A stretch of 64,000 nucleotides of DNA. Origin: BOG-931 sp963781725. GTDB taxonomy: Bacteria; Pseudomonadota; Alphaproteobacteria; Rhizobiales; Xanthobacteraceae. Shown here in pieces: positions 44,270-56,615 of this stretch. The notes under the pieces were generated by a model. That model was not told the DNA's origin. It saw only the letters and a program-made list of their open reading frames with translations, and made no database searches. The stretch lies in NCBI GenBank assembly GCA_963781725.1, contig CAWAGV010000002.1, forward strand, positions 186,001 through 250,000, written 5' to 3'. The translations under genes were made by a program, and so were the position numbers. How positions within the stretch are numbered: the stretch's first letter is position 1; each line of letters begins with the position of its first letter.

Positions 44270-44776
44270 ATGATTCACGTCTGTTCGCTCGCCCGCCTGC
44301 ATCAAACCGTCGAGGACATCGGCGCGCGTCATATCGTGTCGCTGATCGGCGACGAAGCCAGTCTGGTGCGCCCGGCGCAAGTCGCGCCGGAGAACCATCT
44401 GTGGCTGCGGCTGCATGACATTTCCGCGCCGCTCGACGGTTACATCATGCCCGGCGAAGAGCAGGTCGCCGACCTGATCCGGTTCGTGAAGCGATGGGAC
44501 CGCCGCGCGCCGCTCGTCGTGCATTGCTACATGGGCATCAGCCGTTCGACGGCGAGCGCCTATGCCGGCGTCTGCGCGCTCAATCCGGACCGGAGCGAAG
44601 CCGATATCGCGCAATCGCTGCGCGACGCTTCGCCGACAGCAACGCCGAATATCCGGATCGTGTCGCTTGCCGACAAGCTGCTCGGCCGCCAGGGCCGCAT
44701 GATCGCGGCGATCGAAACCATCGGCCGCGGCATCATGGCCGATGAAGCCGCGCCGTTCCGGCTCGAACTGAAGTGA
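44270..44776 (+). CDS. Tyrosine phosphatase-like protein (dual-specificity type)
   Basis: 168 residues with the CX5R active site HCYMGISRS (Cys86, Arg92) and a candidate general acid Asp50 (LRLHDIS). The small size and missing extra domains fit bacterial dual-specificity phosphatase-like proteins. ATG 44270 starts just before the core; the longer upstream frame is unlikely. Convergent with the following secreted-protein gene; their stop codons adjoin. Confidence 0.82.
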   Translation: MIHVCSLARLHQTVEDIGARHIVSLIGDEASLVRPAQVAPENHLWLRLHDISAPLDGYIMPGEEQVADLIRFVKRWDRRAPLVVHCYMGISRSTASAYAGVCALNPDRSEADIAQSLRDASPTATPNIRIVSLADKLLGRQGRMIAAIETIGRGIMADEAAPFRLELK

Positions 44777-45325
44777 TTATTCCTCGATCGCCGGACGCAG
44801 TGCCGTAGAGATCGGCGCACTCACAACAGGCGTTGTTGGCACGGGTGCGACTGCAGCCGGCGCCCGGCTAAAGGATCGCGGCGGAACAGGCGTTGCCGGC
44901 ATCATCTGCGGCTCCGATTCGTTGCTGGTGAGCCGGGTGCGCGGATTGTGTTGGGTGAAGTCACAGTAGGCGAATGACAAGGCAGAGAGCGAACCGCGGA
45001 AGCTGCGACTGTCGGTCCTCTGCACCCGGAAGCACGGCTCGAATGGAACCCCCGCAAGGTGCGCGCACATCGCCGTGCTGCTGACCCTGATCGTGCCGGC
45101 CGGCAATGCCGCAAAGCGCACCGGCCCCTGCCCCATCGGGCGAATGGTTCCGACCACCGAGCCGTCGCCGAAAATCCGGCCCATGCCGGCGGTGCCGTCG
45201 AAACAGGTGTAGGAGAACAGCTTGCCGACCACGAAGGCGCGCGCCTGCTCGGGATTGAGCTCCTCGGCGTACGCGGAGCCGGCGCCCAGGACGAACGCAC
45301 ACGCCATAGTCACACGCAACAACAT
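44777..45325 (-). CDS. Secreted protein of unknown function with Cys-containing domain
   Basis: 182 residues. Signal peptide VTMACAFVLGAGSAYAEE, then a domain with four cysteines (SYTCFDG, TAMCAHL, EPCFRV, AYCDFT), probably two disulfides, in the order GRIFGDGSVVGTIRPMGQGP. A Pro/Ala/Val-rich low-complexity tail follows. No named family. ATG 45325 is the sensible start, although the frame is open much further, antisense to the acuI-like gene. Confidence 0.72.
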   Translation of the reverse strand: MLLRVTMACAFVLGAGSAYAEELNPEQARAFVVGKLFSYTCFDGTAGMGRIFGDGSVVGTIRPMGQGPVRFAALPAGTIRVSSTAMCAHLAGVPFEPCFRVQRTDSRSFRGSLSALSFAYCDFTQHNPRTRLTSNESEPQMMPATPVPPRSFSRAPAAVAPVPTTPVVSAPISTALRPAIEE

Positions 45326-45435
45326 CGACAACTCCAACTTCGAAGTCAGAACGACGTTAACAAAAGTTCTTAACCGTCTCCTTACCATACCAGCCCCGAG
45401 GATGCCTTGGTGTTGTGACCGCACTGTGTGATTAT

Positions 45436-46422
45436 TTACCCGATTTTTACCACAATTCGCCCCCGGACCTGACCGTCGAGGATGCGTTTTCCCGCCTCGA
45501 TAACCTCGCCAAGCCCGATTTCCGTGGTCATGGCCGCGATTTTGTCGCGCGGCAGGCCGGTTCCGAGGCGCCCCCACGCCTCCTGCCGCAGCGGCAGCGG
45601 GCACATCACCGAATCGATGCCGAGCAGCGACACGCCGCGCAGGATGAACGGGGCAACCGAGGTCGGCAGATCCATGCCGCCGGCCAGCCCGCAGGCGGCG
45701 ACCGCGCCGCCATAGCGCGTCATCGACAGCACGTTCGCCAGCGTGGTCGAACCCACCGCATCGATGCCGCCGGCCCAGCGTTCTTTCGCCAGCGGACGCG
45801 CCGGCCCGCTCAGCTCCTTGCGGTCGATGATCTCGCCGGCGCCGAGGCCTTTCAGATAGTCGGCTTCCGCCGGCCGGCCGGTCGACGCGATCACCGCATA
45901 ACCGAGCCTGGCAAGGATCGCGACCGCAACCGAACCGACGCCGCCGGCGGCTCCGGTCACGACGATCGGGCCGCGCTGCGGCGTGATGCCAGCGCGCTCC
46001 AGCGCCATCATCGAGAGCATCGCGGTGTAACCCGCGGTGCCGATCGCCATCGCGTCGCGGGCGCTGATGCTGTCCGGCAGGCGCACCAGCCAGTCGCCTT
46101 TGACGCGAGCCTTCTGCGCGTAAGCGCCGAGATGGGTTTCGCCGAGACCCCAGCCGTTGAGGATGACTTTGTCGCCCGCTTTCCACGCCGGATGCGACGA
46201 CGCTTCGACCGTACCGGCGAAATCAACGCCGCCGATCATCGGAAAACGCCGCACCACCGGCGCCTTGCCGGTGACCGCGAGCCCATCCTTGTAATTAACG
46301 GTCGAATATTCGACAGCGACGGTGACATCGCCGTCCATCAAATCCTTGTCGTCAAAGTCGGTCAGCTTGACGCTCTGGCCGCCTTCCGCCTTGTCGATGA
46401 CGATCGCCTTGAACATTGCCAT
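45436..46422 (-). CDS. Acrylyl-CoA reductase-like oxidoreductase (AcuI/YhdH family)
   Basis: 328-residue medium-chain dehydrogenase/reductase without structural zinc ligands. Nucleotide-binding TGAAGGVGSVAVAIL, the YhdH/YhfP-type N-terminus (STVNYKDGLAVTGKAPVVR, then FPMIGGVDFAGTV) and ASTGRPAEADYLKGLGAGEI. AcuI reduces acrylyl-CoA to propionyl-CoA with NADPH in DMSP and 3-hydroxypropionate metabolism. GGGAGAAA precedes ATG 46422. Confidence 0.88.
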   Translation of the reverse strand: MAMFKAIVIDKAEGGQSVKLTDFDDKDLMDGDVTVAVEYSTVNYKDGLAVTGKAPVVRRFPMIGGVDFAGTVEASSHPAWKAGDKVILNGWGLGETHLGAYAQKARVKGDWLVRLPDSISARDAMAIGTAGYTAMLSMMALERAGITPQRGPIVVTGAAGGVGSVAVAILARLGYAVIASTGRPAEADYLKGLGAGEIIDRKELSGPARPLAKERWAGGIDAVGSTTLANVLSMTRYGGAVAACGLAGGMDLPTSVAPFILRGVSLLGIDSVMCPLPLRQEAWGRLGTGLPRDKIAAMTTEIGLGEVIEAGKRILDGQVRGRIVVKIG

Positions 46423-46482
46423 GCCGTTTCTCCCGGCCCCAGTTTGTCACGGCCGGCCACGGGCGTTCAAGGAACAGGGCGA

Positions 46483-47737
46483 TTAAGCCGGAACCGCGGC
46501 GGCGCGCACCACCGGCTTCTCGACGATCGGCATGTTGATCAGCGCCGAAAGCACGCCGAACAGGATCGCGAGATACCAGACCAGGGTGTAGGAGCCGGTG
46601 CGTTCAAACACGATGCCGCCAAGCAACACACCGAGGAAACCACCGACCTGGTGACTGAAAAACGCAAATCCCGAGAGCGTCGCCAGCCAGCGCGTGCCGA
46701 ACATCAGCGCGATGATGCCATTGGTCGGCGGCACCGTGGACAGCCACATCAGCCCCATGGTCGCACCAAAGATCAGGCAGGTGACCGGCGTCACCGGGAA
46801 CGAGATGAAAGCGAGGATCGCCGCCGCGCGCGTGAAGTAGATGATCGACAGCAGATAGCGCTTCGGCATGCGATCGCCGAGCCAGCCCGCGGTCACCGAG
46901 CCGATGATGTTGAACAGCCCGATGGTCGCGATGGTCCAGCCGCCGACCTGTGCGGACAGCCCGCGGTCGACCAGGTAGGACGGCATGTGCACGGTGATGA
47001 ACTGAAGCTGGAAGCCGCAGGTGAAATAACCGAGCACCAGCAGGACATAGGATTTGTGCGCGAAGGCTTCGCGCAGCGCCTGCCCGAGCGATTGTGCCGA
47101 TGCACCCTGGCCTGTCGTCGTCATCCGCGGCGTCGCCAGCGTCAGCGACAGCGGCAGCACCGCCAGGAGCGTTGCAGCAAAGATCAGCAGCGTCTGCTGC
47201 CAGCCGAACGTGTCCATCAAGGCCACGGCAATCGGCGAATAGAGGAACTGTCCGAATGAACCGGAAGCCGTGCCGAAGCCGAAAGCCACGGACCGCCACT
47301 CTTTCGGGAGAATCTTGCCGAACGCGGCGATGATGACGGGAAACGAGCAACCGGCGAGACCGAAGCCGATCAGCACACCGGCCGATGCATCGAGGATCAA
47401 TCCACTGTTGGCGTGGGCCATCAGCACGAGACCGCAGGCGTAAAGGATCGCGCCGCCGCAAACGACGCGTACAGTGCCGAAGCGGTCTGCGATCATGCCG
47501 CCGAGCGGCTGGCCGATGCCCCACAACAGGTTCTGCAGCGCCAGCGCGACAGCAAAGACGTCGCGGCCCCAGTGATTGGCGCTCGACATCGGCGTCAGAA
47601 AAAATCCAAGAGTTCGAGCGCGGACCGAACGCGATCAGCGTGACGAGGCAGCCAAGCCCGATGACCACGGTGGGCGTGCGCCAACTGCGCAACACGGAGT
47701 CGGCAGGATCGATCTGGGTATCGCTCGTCGTCGTCAT
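46483..47737 (-). pseudogene. MFS transporter, frameshifted near its N-terminus
   Basis: The start MTTTSDTQIDPADSVLRSWR and the first helix lie in one frame (from 47737). From about 47613 the protein continues in another (LTPMSSANHWGRDVFAVALA) with the full remaining set of helices to VVRAAAVPA. Removing one T at plus-strand 47613-47614 gives GPRSTLGFFLTPMSSANHWG, the expected helix 1-2 region. A possible alternative site is the A6 run at 47599-47604. Motif A (GGMIADRFGTVRVV) and the domain-2 repeat are intact. Without repair the product would lack helix 1. A sequence error is likely. Substrate unknown. Confidence 0.82.
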
Positions 47738-47898
47738 CGTCGCCCCGGCAGTCCGTCGAAATTCAGAGAGTCGCGGAATATAGTGTGGCAGAGATAAACC
47801 CCCAAAGGAAAAAGCCTATTCCCTTCCCGGCGCATAGCTGGGCAGACAAACTGCGCATGGGTTTGCCATACTTGCCCGTGCTGGCTAAGGATTCCCTC

Positions 47899-48777
47899 AT
47901 GTCACAGCCCGTATCCCTGCTCTGCTCGGACGCCTTCGTTTCGCCGCTGGAAATCGAAGCGGCGGTCACTCGCACGCTCGCGGAAGACCTCGGACGCGCC
48001 GGCGACGTCACCTCCATCGCCACGGTTCCGGAGGATGCGCCCGGCCGCGCCATCGTCGTTGCGCGCAAACCCGGCGTGATTTCCGGCCTGCCGCTGGTCG
48101 ACGCCGCGTTCCGCCGGCTGTCGCCGCAGATCGCGATCGAGCCGCACGGCCGCGACGGCATGACGGTGAAGGCCGGAACCCGGTTGATGACCATCTCCGG
48201 CAATGCCCGCGCGATCCTGTCAGCCGAACGCACCGCGCTCAATTTCCTCGGCCATCTGTCGGGCATCGCCACCGCCACCGCGGAGTTCGTCAAACGCATC
48301 GCCCACACCAAGGCGCGCATCATCTGCACCCGCAAGACGACACCGGGCCTTCGCGCCCTGGAAAAATATGCCGTGCGCTGCGGCGGCGGATTCAATCACC
48401 GCTTCGGGCTCGACGATGCGGTGCTGATCAAGGACAACCACATCGCCGTCGCCGGCGGCATCCGCGCCGTGCTGACCCGCGCCACCGCCGCGATCGGCCA
48501 CCTGGTGAAGATCGAGATCGAAGTCGACTCGCTCGAACAGCTCCAGGAGGTGCTGGATGTCGGCCTCGCCGACGTGGTGATGATCGACAACTTCGATCCG
48601 GAATCGATGCGCAAGGCGGTGGCGATGGTCACCGGCCGTCTGGTGATCGAAGCATCCGGCGGCATCACGCTCGACAGCGCCGCCGCCATTGCCGAGACCG
48701 GAGTCGATTACCTGTCGTCCGGCGCGCTCACCCACTCGGTGACCAACCTCGACGTCGGCCTCGATATCGAAATGTGA
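47899..48777 (+). CDS. nadC: Nicotinate-nucleotide diphosphorylase (carboxylating)
   Basis: 292 residues. Converts quinolinate and PRPP to nicotinate mononucleotide in NAD synthesis. Family motifs: EDLGRAGDVTS, TALNFLGHLSGIAT, ICTRKTTPGLRALEKYAVRC, then GGGFNHRFGLDDAVLIKDNH, and EASGGITLD near the end. ATG 47899 with AAGGA eight bases upstream is chosen over a longer frame. nadA and nadB are not in the window. Confidence 0.94.
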   Translation: MSQPVSLLCSDAFVSPLEIEAAVTRTLAEDLGRAGDVTSIATVPEDAPGRAIVVARKPGVISGLPLVDAAFRRLSPQIAIEPHGRDGMTVKAGTRLMTISGNARAILSAERTALNFLGHLSGIATATAEFVKRIAHTKARIICTRKTTPGLRALEKYAVRCGGGFNHRFGLDDAVLIKDNHIAVAGGIRAVLTRATAAIGHLVKIEIEVDSLEQLQEVLDVGLADVVMIDNFDPESMRKAVAMVTGRLVIEASGGITLDSAAAIAETGVDYLSSGALTHSVTNLDVGLDIEM

Positions 48778-48780
48778 AGC

Positions 48781-48939
48781 CTACTTTTGCGGCACGGCCC
48801 GCAGATATTGCGTCGACGATTTATTGGTCTTCGGCGACTGATTGTGCTTGCGCTTGGCTGCCGCCGCGCTCTGCACCAGAGCAGCCGCCATGCCTATGGC
48901 AAGCAAGGCGGCCACCGCGGCCCTGATGGCAAATTTCAT
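48781..48939 (-). CDS. Small basic secreted peptide of unknown function
   Basis: 52 residues from ATG 48939, with a near-perfect GGAGGA five bases upstream. A hydrophobic leader (IRAAVAALLAIGMAAALVQS) ends in AAAA, after which comes a strongly basic, Ser/Asn-rich tail (KRKHNQSPKTNKSSTQYL). The composition and ribosome site make it credible. Convergent and nearly adjacent to nadC. No family recognised. Confidence 0.6.
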   Translation of the reverse strand: MKFAIRAAVAALLAIGMAAALVQSAAAAKRKHNQSPKTNKSSTQYLRAVPQK

Positions 48940-48997
48940 GATGTCCTCCCCCCGGCCGCGTCTTGAAAGGCGCGGCTCCGGCAGGAAGCATGTCCGA

Positions 48998-50581
48998 TCA
49001 GAGCTTGGCTGTCGAGGACACCGATGCCGCGGCCTGGGACTTCATCGCGGCGTCGTCGGTTTTCGGCTGCGGCTGCGGTTTCGCCGCAAGCGCTTCGGGA
49101 TCGGGCCGCAGCATTTCGGCTTTCAGCGCCGTCGGCCCCCAATCGTCCTCGCCATTGCCCCAGTTGCGCGGCCGGTAGAACGTATGCACGCCAAACTGGT
49201 AAAGCCGCGTCATCTCGTGCACCCAGCTCGGATGCACCCAATAGGCGTGATAGTGCGTGGCGTGGCCGACTTCCGCCAGCCAGACCTTGCCGTCGAGCGC
49301 GGCCTTGGCGATGCGCTTGGCCTGCTCCCACATGTCGGGTTCGTCGATCTTGCTGAGGTCCTTGCCTTCGCAGGCAAAGGTGAACTGGCAAGCCAGATGA
49401 TGGCTGGCGTTCTGATAAACCACGCCGCAGACATCGTTCGGGTAGAAGCCGGAGAACACGCGGTTGACGACCACTTGCGCTACCGCCTGCTGGCCTTTCT
49501 CCGGCTCGCCGCGCGCCTCGAAATAGACGGCGTCGGCAAGGCATTTTTCGGCTTGCAGGCGCGGCTTGCCGGTGAGGCCGAGCCGCTGCGCCGGCGTCCG
49601 CAACAGCTCCGCGTCGTTCTGCTTTGCGATAGTTTCGCCGCCGATACCGGCCCGGTCGTCATCGCTTTCAAGCGCGGCGAGTTTGATGCCGGAATCGACT
49701 GGTGAGATCAGGATCGGCTCCGCGCCAGCCGCCCAGCGCTGCAATCCGCTCGGCGCACCCATCGCGCCATTGCCAAAGAAAGTCTGCGAACGCGCCGATG
49801 CGGCATCGCCTTCCAGAAACGCCGTCGCGTCGAGCGAAGAGGCTGAAAGCGAAGGATCCTGTCCGCTCTGCGGATACATTTCGCTCGTCGGCGGGATTTC
49901 CGGCGGCTTGTCGAGGGTCGCAGTAGCATCGTCGGTCACGGGCGCAGTGCTCGTCGCGGCTTCTCCGCCTTTCGCGGCATCGAAATTCAGCACCGGAGTC
50001 GCAGGCGGGACCTGCGCCGGCTGCGCAACCGGCGGCACAGCGGCAGCGCGCAGGCGCGCCAAAAGTTCAGGCTCGACGACCAGCAGCGGTTTCGCCGGCG
50101 GCAACACGCGCGCCGGCGCTTGCGAGGCGGGAATTGCCGGAGCGTTCGACGCCGGAGTTTCTTCAATCGGCTGCAGATGCGGCAGCGGATCCTGCGGACG
50201 TCCGGCGATCGGCTCGCGGTCGCCTTTGAGCGCGCGGTTGACCTTTGGATATTCGACCCGCGCCGGCGCATTCAGCGGCGCGTCGAGCTGAAACGTATTG
50301 CCGTCGTACTGGCTCGGATTGAAATTGACAGTCTGATAGCCGAGCGGTTCCGGCATCGAAGTGCCGATCGGCCGCGCGTAGGTGAATGTAGCGTGCTCGA
50401 TCGTGCCGAACGGCGAAACCAGAAGATGTTCTGCGACGCCTTGCTCGATGCCCGGCCGATGCGCGAGCAGCGCCGCGAGATCCTGATATCCGATCGATGT
50501 GGGCATCAGTGCGAGCAACAACGCACCGAACCAAAGGGGCGATACCGACGAACCCATCGCCCGCACACGCGACGCAACCAT
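48998..50581 (-). CDS. Cell wall hydrolase with C-terminal SleB domain
   Basis: 527 residues. An N-terminal hydrophobic segment (WFGALLLALMPTSIGYQ) anchors or exports it, then a long Pro/Ala-rich low-complexity region. The C-terminal SleB/lytic-transglycosylase-like domain has the catalytic-type YFEARGEPEKGQQAVAQVV, NRVFSGFYPNDVCGVVYQN and CQFTFACEGK, with Cys pairs and GHATHYHAYWVHPSW. Likely a peptidoglycan hydrolase of the envelope. ATG 50581 is chosen for its AGGGG site just upstream. Confidence 0.84.
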   Translation of the reverse strand: MVASRVRAMGSSVSPLWFGALLLALMPTSIGYQDLAALLAHRPGIEQGVAEHLLVSPFGTIEHATFTYARPIGTSMPEPLGYQTVNFNPSQYDGNTFQLDAPLNAPARVEYPKVNRALKGDREPIAGRPQDPLPHLQPIEETPASNAPAIPASQAPARVLPPAKPLLVVEPELLARLRAAAVPPVAQPAQVPPATPVLNFDAAKGGEAATSTAPVTDDATATLDKPPEIPPTSEMYPQSGQDPSLSASSLDATAFLEGDAASARSQTFFGNGAMGAPSGLQRWAAGAEPILISPVDSGIKLAALESDDDRAGIGGETIAKQNDAELLRTPAQRLGLTGKPRLQAEKCLADAVYFEARGEPEKGQQAVAQVVVNRVFSGFYPNDVCGVVYQNASHHLACQFTFACEGKDLSKIDEPDMWEQAKRIAKAALDGKVWLAEVGHATHYHAYWVHPSWVHEMTRLYQFGVHTFYRPRNWGNGEDDWGPTALKAEMLRPDPEALAAKPQPQPKTDDAAMKSQAAASVSSTAKL

Positions 50582-50864
50582 TACCCCTGACCCCAACGCC
50601 TGACGCAACGCGCAGTTTGTTATGTAAACGCTACCGGAGTGCCGCAAATGCGACACGTCCGACTATTGTCGGGTTAACGTTGCGAAGGCGTTAACTGCGC
50701 GTCGCGCAGCACGAATGCGCGCGCGGCGGCGCGATCATGGTTGTCGAACGGCGCCGAAAGTTTCGCGCATCACTGCGCAACGAATGCAAAATTTGCGATT
50801 GATTAACTACGATTAGATGCGACGAGATCCAGACGGTTCCGTGCCAAGCGCGAAGCCGATCGTA
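50582..50864. other. Intergenic region upstream of the SleB gene
   Basis: About 280 bases between the SleB start and the ppdK stop. It contains several inverted GC-rich words but no open frame with a ribosome site. It probably carries the SleB promoter and the ppdK terminator region. Confidence 0.4.
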
Positions 50865-53664
<2,800 letters not shown>

Positions 53665-53726
53665 TTCTGATCGATGCGTTGGACCCGGCCGGGAACATTG
53701 CAATGGGTGCGAAGCGTTGAAGCGGC

Positions 53727-53882
53727 CTAATGAATGAAGTGATGGACCGCATTGAGGCCCACCAAGCCGACGAAAATAAGGTAGATCGCGACGATGTAGT
53801 TCAACAGCCGCGGCATGATCAGGATCAGGACGCCGGCGATCAGCGCGACAATGGGGGAAAGCTCGGTGGCTGTGATGACCAT
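53727..53882 (-). CDS. DUF3096 family small membrane protein
   Basis: 51 residues with two short helices: SPIVALIAGVLILIMPRLLN and YIVAIYLIFVGLVGLN, ending HHFIH. This is the DUF3096 pattern of very small inner-membrane proteins. GAGGA lies seven bases before ATG 53882. Function unknown. Sixty-odd bases upstream of ppdK on the same strand. Confidence 0.85.
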   Translation of the reverse strand: MVITATELSPIVALIAGVLILIMPRLLNYIVAIYLIFVGLVGLNAVHHFIH

Positions 53883-54110
53883 TGGATTTCCTCGGATTTG
53901 CAATGCTTTGGGGAAGTGCCGCTCGCGCAGCCGGCAATCGACGAACCTCTAACGCCCGAGCCGCGGTTCGGTTCTATGCGACAAACGCAATCGACGGAAG
54001 CGCGCGCTGTCCCGCCGCTGGAGGGCGGCAAGATCAGCGCAAGCCCTCTCGTTCTCGCGGCGCACCGGCGTCCGAGCCTTGCAAAAGCGTACGGCAAGAC
54101 GCCCACGGTG

Positions 54111-54136
54111 GAGCGCAATGGAGCGCAATGGAGCGC
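54111..54136. repeat. Tandem repeat, unit GAGCGCAATG
   Basis: Two complete copies and a partial third of GAGCGCAATG. Probably simple slippage within a GC-rich intergenic zone. Confidence 0.7.
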
Positions 54137-54407
54137 CGGGAGGCGCCAGGGTCGAGGGCCACGCCACGCGAACGAGCGTTACCACCCGCTCGCGCTTCGG
54201 GCGTGGCGCGCGCCACAGATCAGCCCGCTTGCGCGAACCGCCTGCTTCGGGCGCGCTGCGCCTCCCGGCGCTCCACCGACACGAATACCAGCGCTTTCGT
54301 CCCGTCAGATCGGCCGTGGCCGGCGGCGAACCATTGAGAACGAAAGTGCGAGTCATTTACCTTAAACAGAGACAATTGTTAATGTAAAAGTGACGGTACA
54401 ATTAGCC

Positions 54408-54523
54408 GTCATGCCCGGCTTTATGCCGGGCATCCACGTCTTCCTTGGCTTAAAGACGTGGATGGCCGGGACATAGGCGAGCGAAGCGACGCCGTTCTAC
54501 GAACGGCTATGCCCGGCCATGAC
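54408..54523. repeat. REP/BIME-like palindromic intergenic element
   Basis: 116 bases opening GTCATGCCCGG and closing with the complement CCGGCCATGAC. Inside are three perfect stem-loops: ATGCCCGGC/GCCGGGCAT, ATCCACGTCTT/AAGACGTGGAT and GCCGTTC/GAACGGC. Such nested palindromes containing ACGTGGATG and GGCCGGG are, to my knowledge, frequent dispersed repeats in Bradyrhizobium-type genomes. Located downstream of glyS, where it may stabilise the 3' end of the transcript. Confidence 0.75.
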
Positions 54524-54560
54524 GAGAGAAAAGTGCGCTTCACACCCTTGGGGAAGGCGA

Positions 54561-56615
54561 TCAGCCTTCGATCTTGGAAAAATCGGCGACGGCGCGGGTG
54601 GCGGCGCGGATTTCGTTGAGCAGCTTCAGCCGGTTTTCGCGCAGCGCCTTATCGTCGGAATTGACCGTGACCTTGTCGAAGAACGCATCGACGCTCGGGC
54701 GAAGTTTCGCCATGGCGCGCATGGCGGCTGCGAAATCTTCCTTGGCCACCGCAGCCGATGCTTCCGCTTTCGCCGTGCCGATAGCCGTGGCCAGCGCCTT
54801 CTCTTCCGGCTGCGTGTAAAGGTTCGGCTTCGGTGCGTCGGTGTAGTCGCGATTGTCCTTCTTCTCCTCGATGCGCAGGATGTTGCTCGCGCGCTTGGTG
54901 CCGGCGAGCAAACTCTTGCCGTCCTCAGTGTCGAGGAATTTCCCCAGCGCCTCGACGCGGCGGACGATCAGCAGCAGGTCGTCCTGGCCTTCCAAGGCGA
55001 ATACAGCATCCACGAGGTCATGCCGCGCACCCTGCTCGCGGAGTTGAACCTTCAAACGGTCGGCGAAGAAGGCGAGCAGATCCTTGCTGGTCGAGAACAG
55101 GGAGCTGAGGCGCAATCTGATCTTATTGTCGAGAACAATACGGATAACGCCCAGCGCCGCGCGCCGAAGCGCATAAGGATCTTTGCTCCCCGTCGGTTTC
55201 TCATCAACTCCCCAGAAACCCGTCAAAGTGTCGATCTTGTCGGCGAGCGCTACCGCAATCGATACCGAATCGCCCGGCACCAGATCATCCGGGCCTTTAG
55301 GCTTGTAGTGATCCTCGGAAGCGTGGGCGACCGCTTCGTCCTCACCCTGCGCCTCGGCGTAGTATTTCCCCATCAGGCCTTGCAGCTCGGGGAATTCGCC
55401 GACCACTTCGGTGAGCAAATCGGCCTTGCACAGCTTCGCCGCGCGTTTGGCTTTCTCGACATCGGCGCCGACCAGCGGCGCAAGCTCAGCAGCCAAATGC
55501 TCGATGCGCGCGATCCGCTCCGCCTGCGTACCCAGCTTCTCGTGGAACACGATGTGCTCGAATTTCGGCAGCCGGTCTTCGAGTTTCGTCTTCAGATCGG
55601 TCTCGTAGAAGAATTTCGCGTCCGACAACCGGGCGCGGATCACGCGCTCGTTGCCGGCGACGATCTTCGCACCGCCGTCTGAGGCTTCGAGATTGGAAAC
55701 CAGAATGAATTTGTTGGTGAGCTTCGCGGTCTGCGTGTCGCGCAGCACGAAGCATTTCTGGTTGTTGCGGATGGTGGCGCGGATCACCTCTTCCGGAATG
55801 CTCAGGAAGCTTGCGTCGAACGCGCCGATCAGCACCACCGGCCATTCGACGAGACCAGCGACCTCGTTGAGCAGGCCGTCGTCCTCGACCAGTTCCAGCC
55901 CCTGCGCGAAGGCCAGTTGCTTCGCCTCGGTCATGATGATGTCGCGCCGCCGCGCCGCGTCGAGCACGACCTTGGCCTTGTCGAGCTTCCGCGCGTAGTC
56001 GTCGAGCCGGCGCACGGTAAAATTTTGCGGCGCGAGGAAACGATGCCCGCGGGTTTCGTTACCGGCGGCGATGCCGCCGACCGAGAATGTCACGACATCC
56101 GGGTCCTCGGTCTCCGGGCCGAAGGTGGCGACGATGGAATGCAGCGGCCGCACCCAGTTCAGCGCACCGGGCGCCTTGGACTGCTCGCCCCAGCGCATCG
56201 ACTTCGGCCACGGAAAGCTTTTGATCACCTCGGGCAGGATTTCGCCGATCACGTCGATCGCGGCGCGGCCCGGCTTCTCGATCACCGCGACATAGAAGTC
56301 GCCCTTCTTGTCCGACTGCACCTTCGCCTCGTTGATCGACTTGAGGCCCGCGGCCTTGAGGAAGCCGGCGACGGCGTTGTCCGGCGCGCCGACGCGCGGG
56401 CCTTTCTTTTCTTCGCGGATATCAGGCTGCCGCGCCGGCACGCCGTGCACCGCGAGCGCCAGCCGCCGCGGCGTCACGAACGCCCTGGCGCCTTCATAGA
56501 CCAGCCCGGCTTCGACCAGCCGGTCGGTGACGCCTTTGCGCAAATCCTCCGCCGCCCGCGCCTGCATCCGCGCGGGGATTTCCTCGGAGAACAGTTCAAG
56601 CAGAAGATCGGGCAT
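54561..56615 (-). CDS. glyS: Glycine-tRNA ligase beta subunit
   Basis: 684 residues. The large subunit of the alpha2beta2 bacterial GlyRS, contributing tRNA binding. Opening MPDLLLELFSEEIPARMQ and FVTPRRLALAVHG, SMRWGEQSKAPGALNWVRPL in the core, then KDPYALRRAALGVIRIVLDN and the C-terminal helical tail with LRPSVDAFFDKVTVNSDD. Follows the CDGSH gene immediately, in one operon with glyQ. Confidence 0.96.
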   Translation of the reverse strand: MPDLLLELFSEEIPARMQARAAEDLRKGVTDRLVEAGLVYEGARAFVTPRRLALAVHGVPARQPDIREEKKGPRVGAPDNAVAGFLKAAGLKSINEAKVQSDKKGDFYVAVIEKPGRAAIDVIGEILPEVIKSFPWPKSMRWGEQSKAPGALNWVRPLHSIVATFGPETEDPDVVTFSVGGIAAGNETRGHRFLAPQNFTVRRLDDYARKLDKAKVVLDAARRRDIIMTEAKQLAFAQGLELVEDDGLLNEVAGLVEWPVVLIGAFDASFLSIPEEVIRATIRNNQKCFVLRDTQTAKLTNKFILVSNLEASDGGAKIVAGNERVIRARLSDAKFFYETDLKTKLEDRLPKFEHIVFHEKLGTQAERIARIEHLAAELAPLVGADVEKAKRAAKLCKADLLTEVVGEFPELQGLMGKYYAEAQGEDEAVAHASEDHYKPKGPDDLVPGDSVSIAVALADKIDTLTGFWGVDEKPTGSKDPYALRRAALGVIRIVLDNKIRLRLSSLFSTSKDLLAFFADRLKVQLREQGARHDLVDAVFALEGQDDLLLIVRRVEALGKFLDTEDGKSLLAGTKRASNILRIEEKKDNRDYTDAPKPNLYTQPEEKALATAIGTAKAEASAAVAKEDFAAAMRAMAKLRPSVDAFFDKVTVNSDDKALRENRLKLLNEIRAATRAVADFSKIEG

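Larger units (their letters stand above)
53883..54560. other. Gene-free repeat-containing region
   Basis: Nearly 680 bases between glyS and the DUF3096 gene. Frames here have low-complexity Arg/Ala/Pro/Ser composition and I judge them spurious. It contains a short tandem repeat (54111-54136) and a REP-like palindromic cluster (54408-54523), described separately. Confidence 0.6.

Noticed and set aside
44777..46186. 469-residue protein including the secreted domain
   Set aside because: The first 280 codons are out of frame within the AcuI-like gene on the same strand. The signal peptide starts at 45325.
53950..54360. Overlapping Arg/Ala-rich open frames on both strands downstream of ppdK
   Set aside because: They have no ribosome site and mutually exclusive frames; composition is that of GC-rich noncoding DNA.
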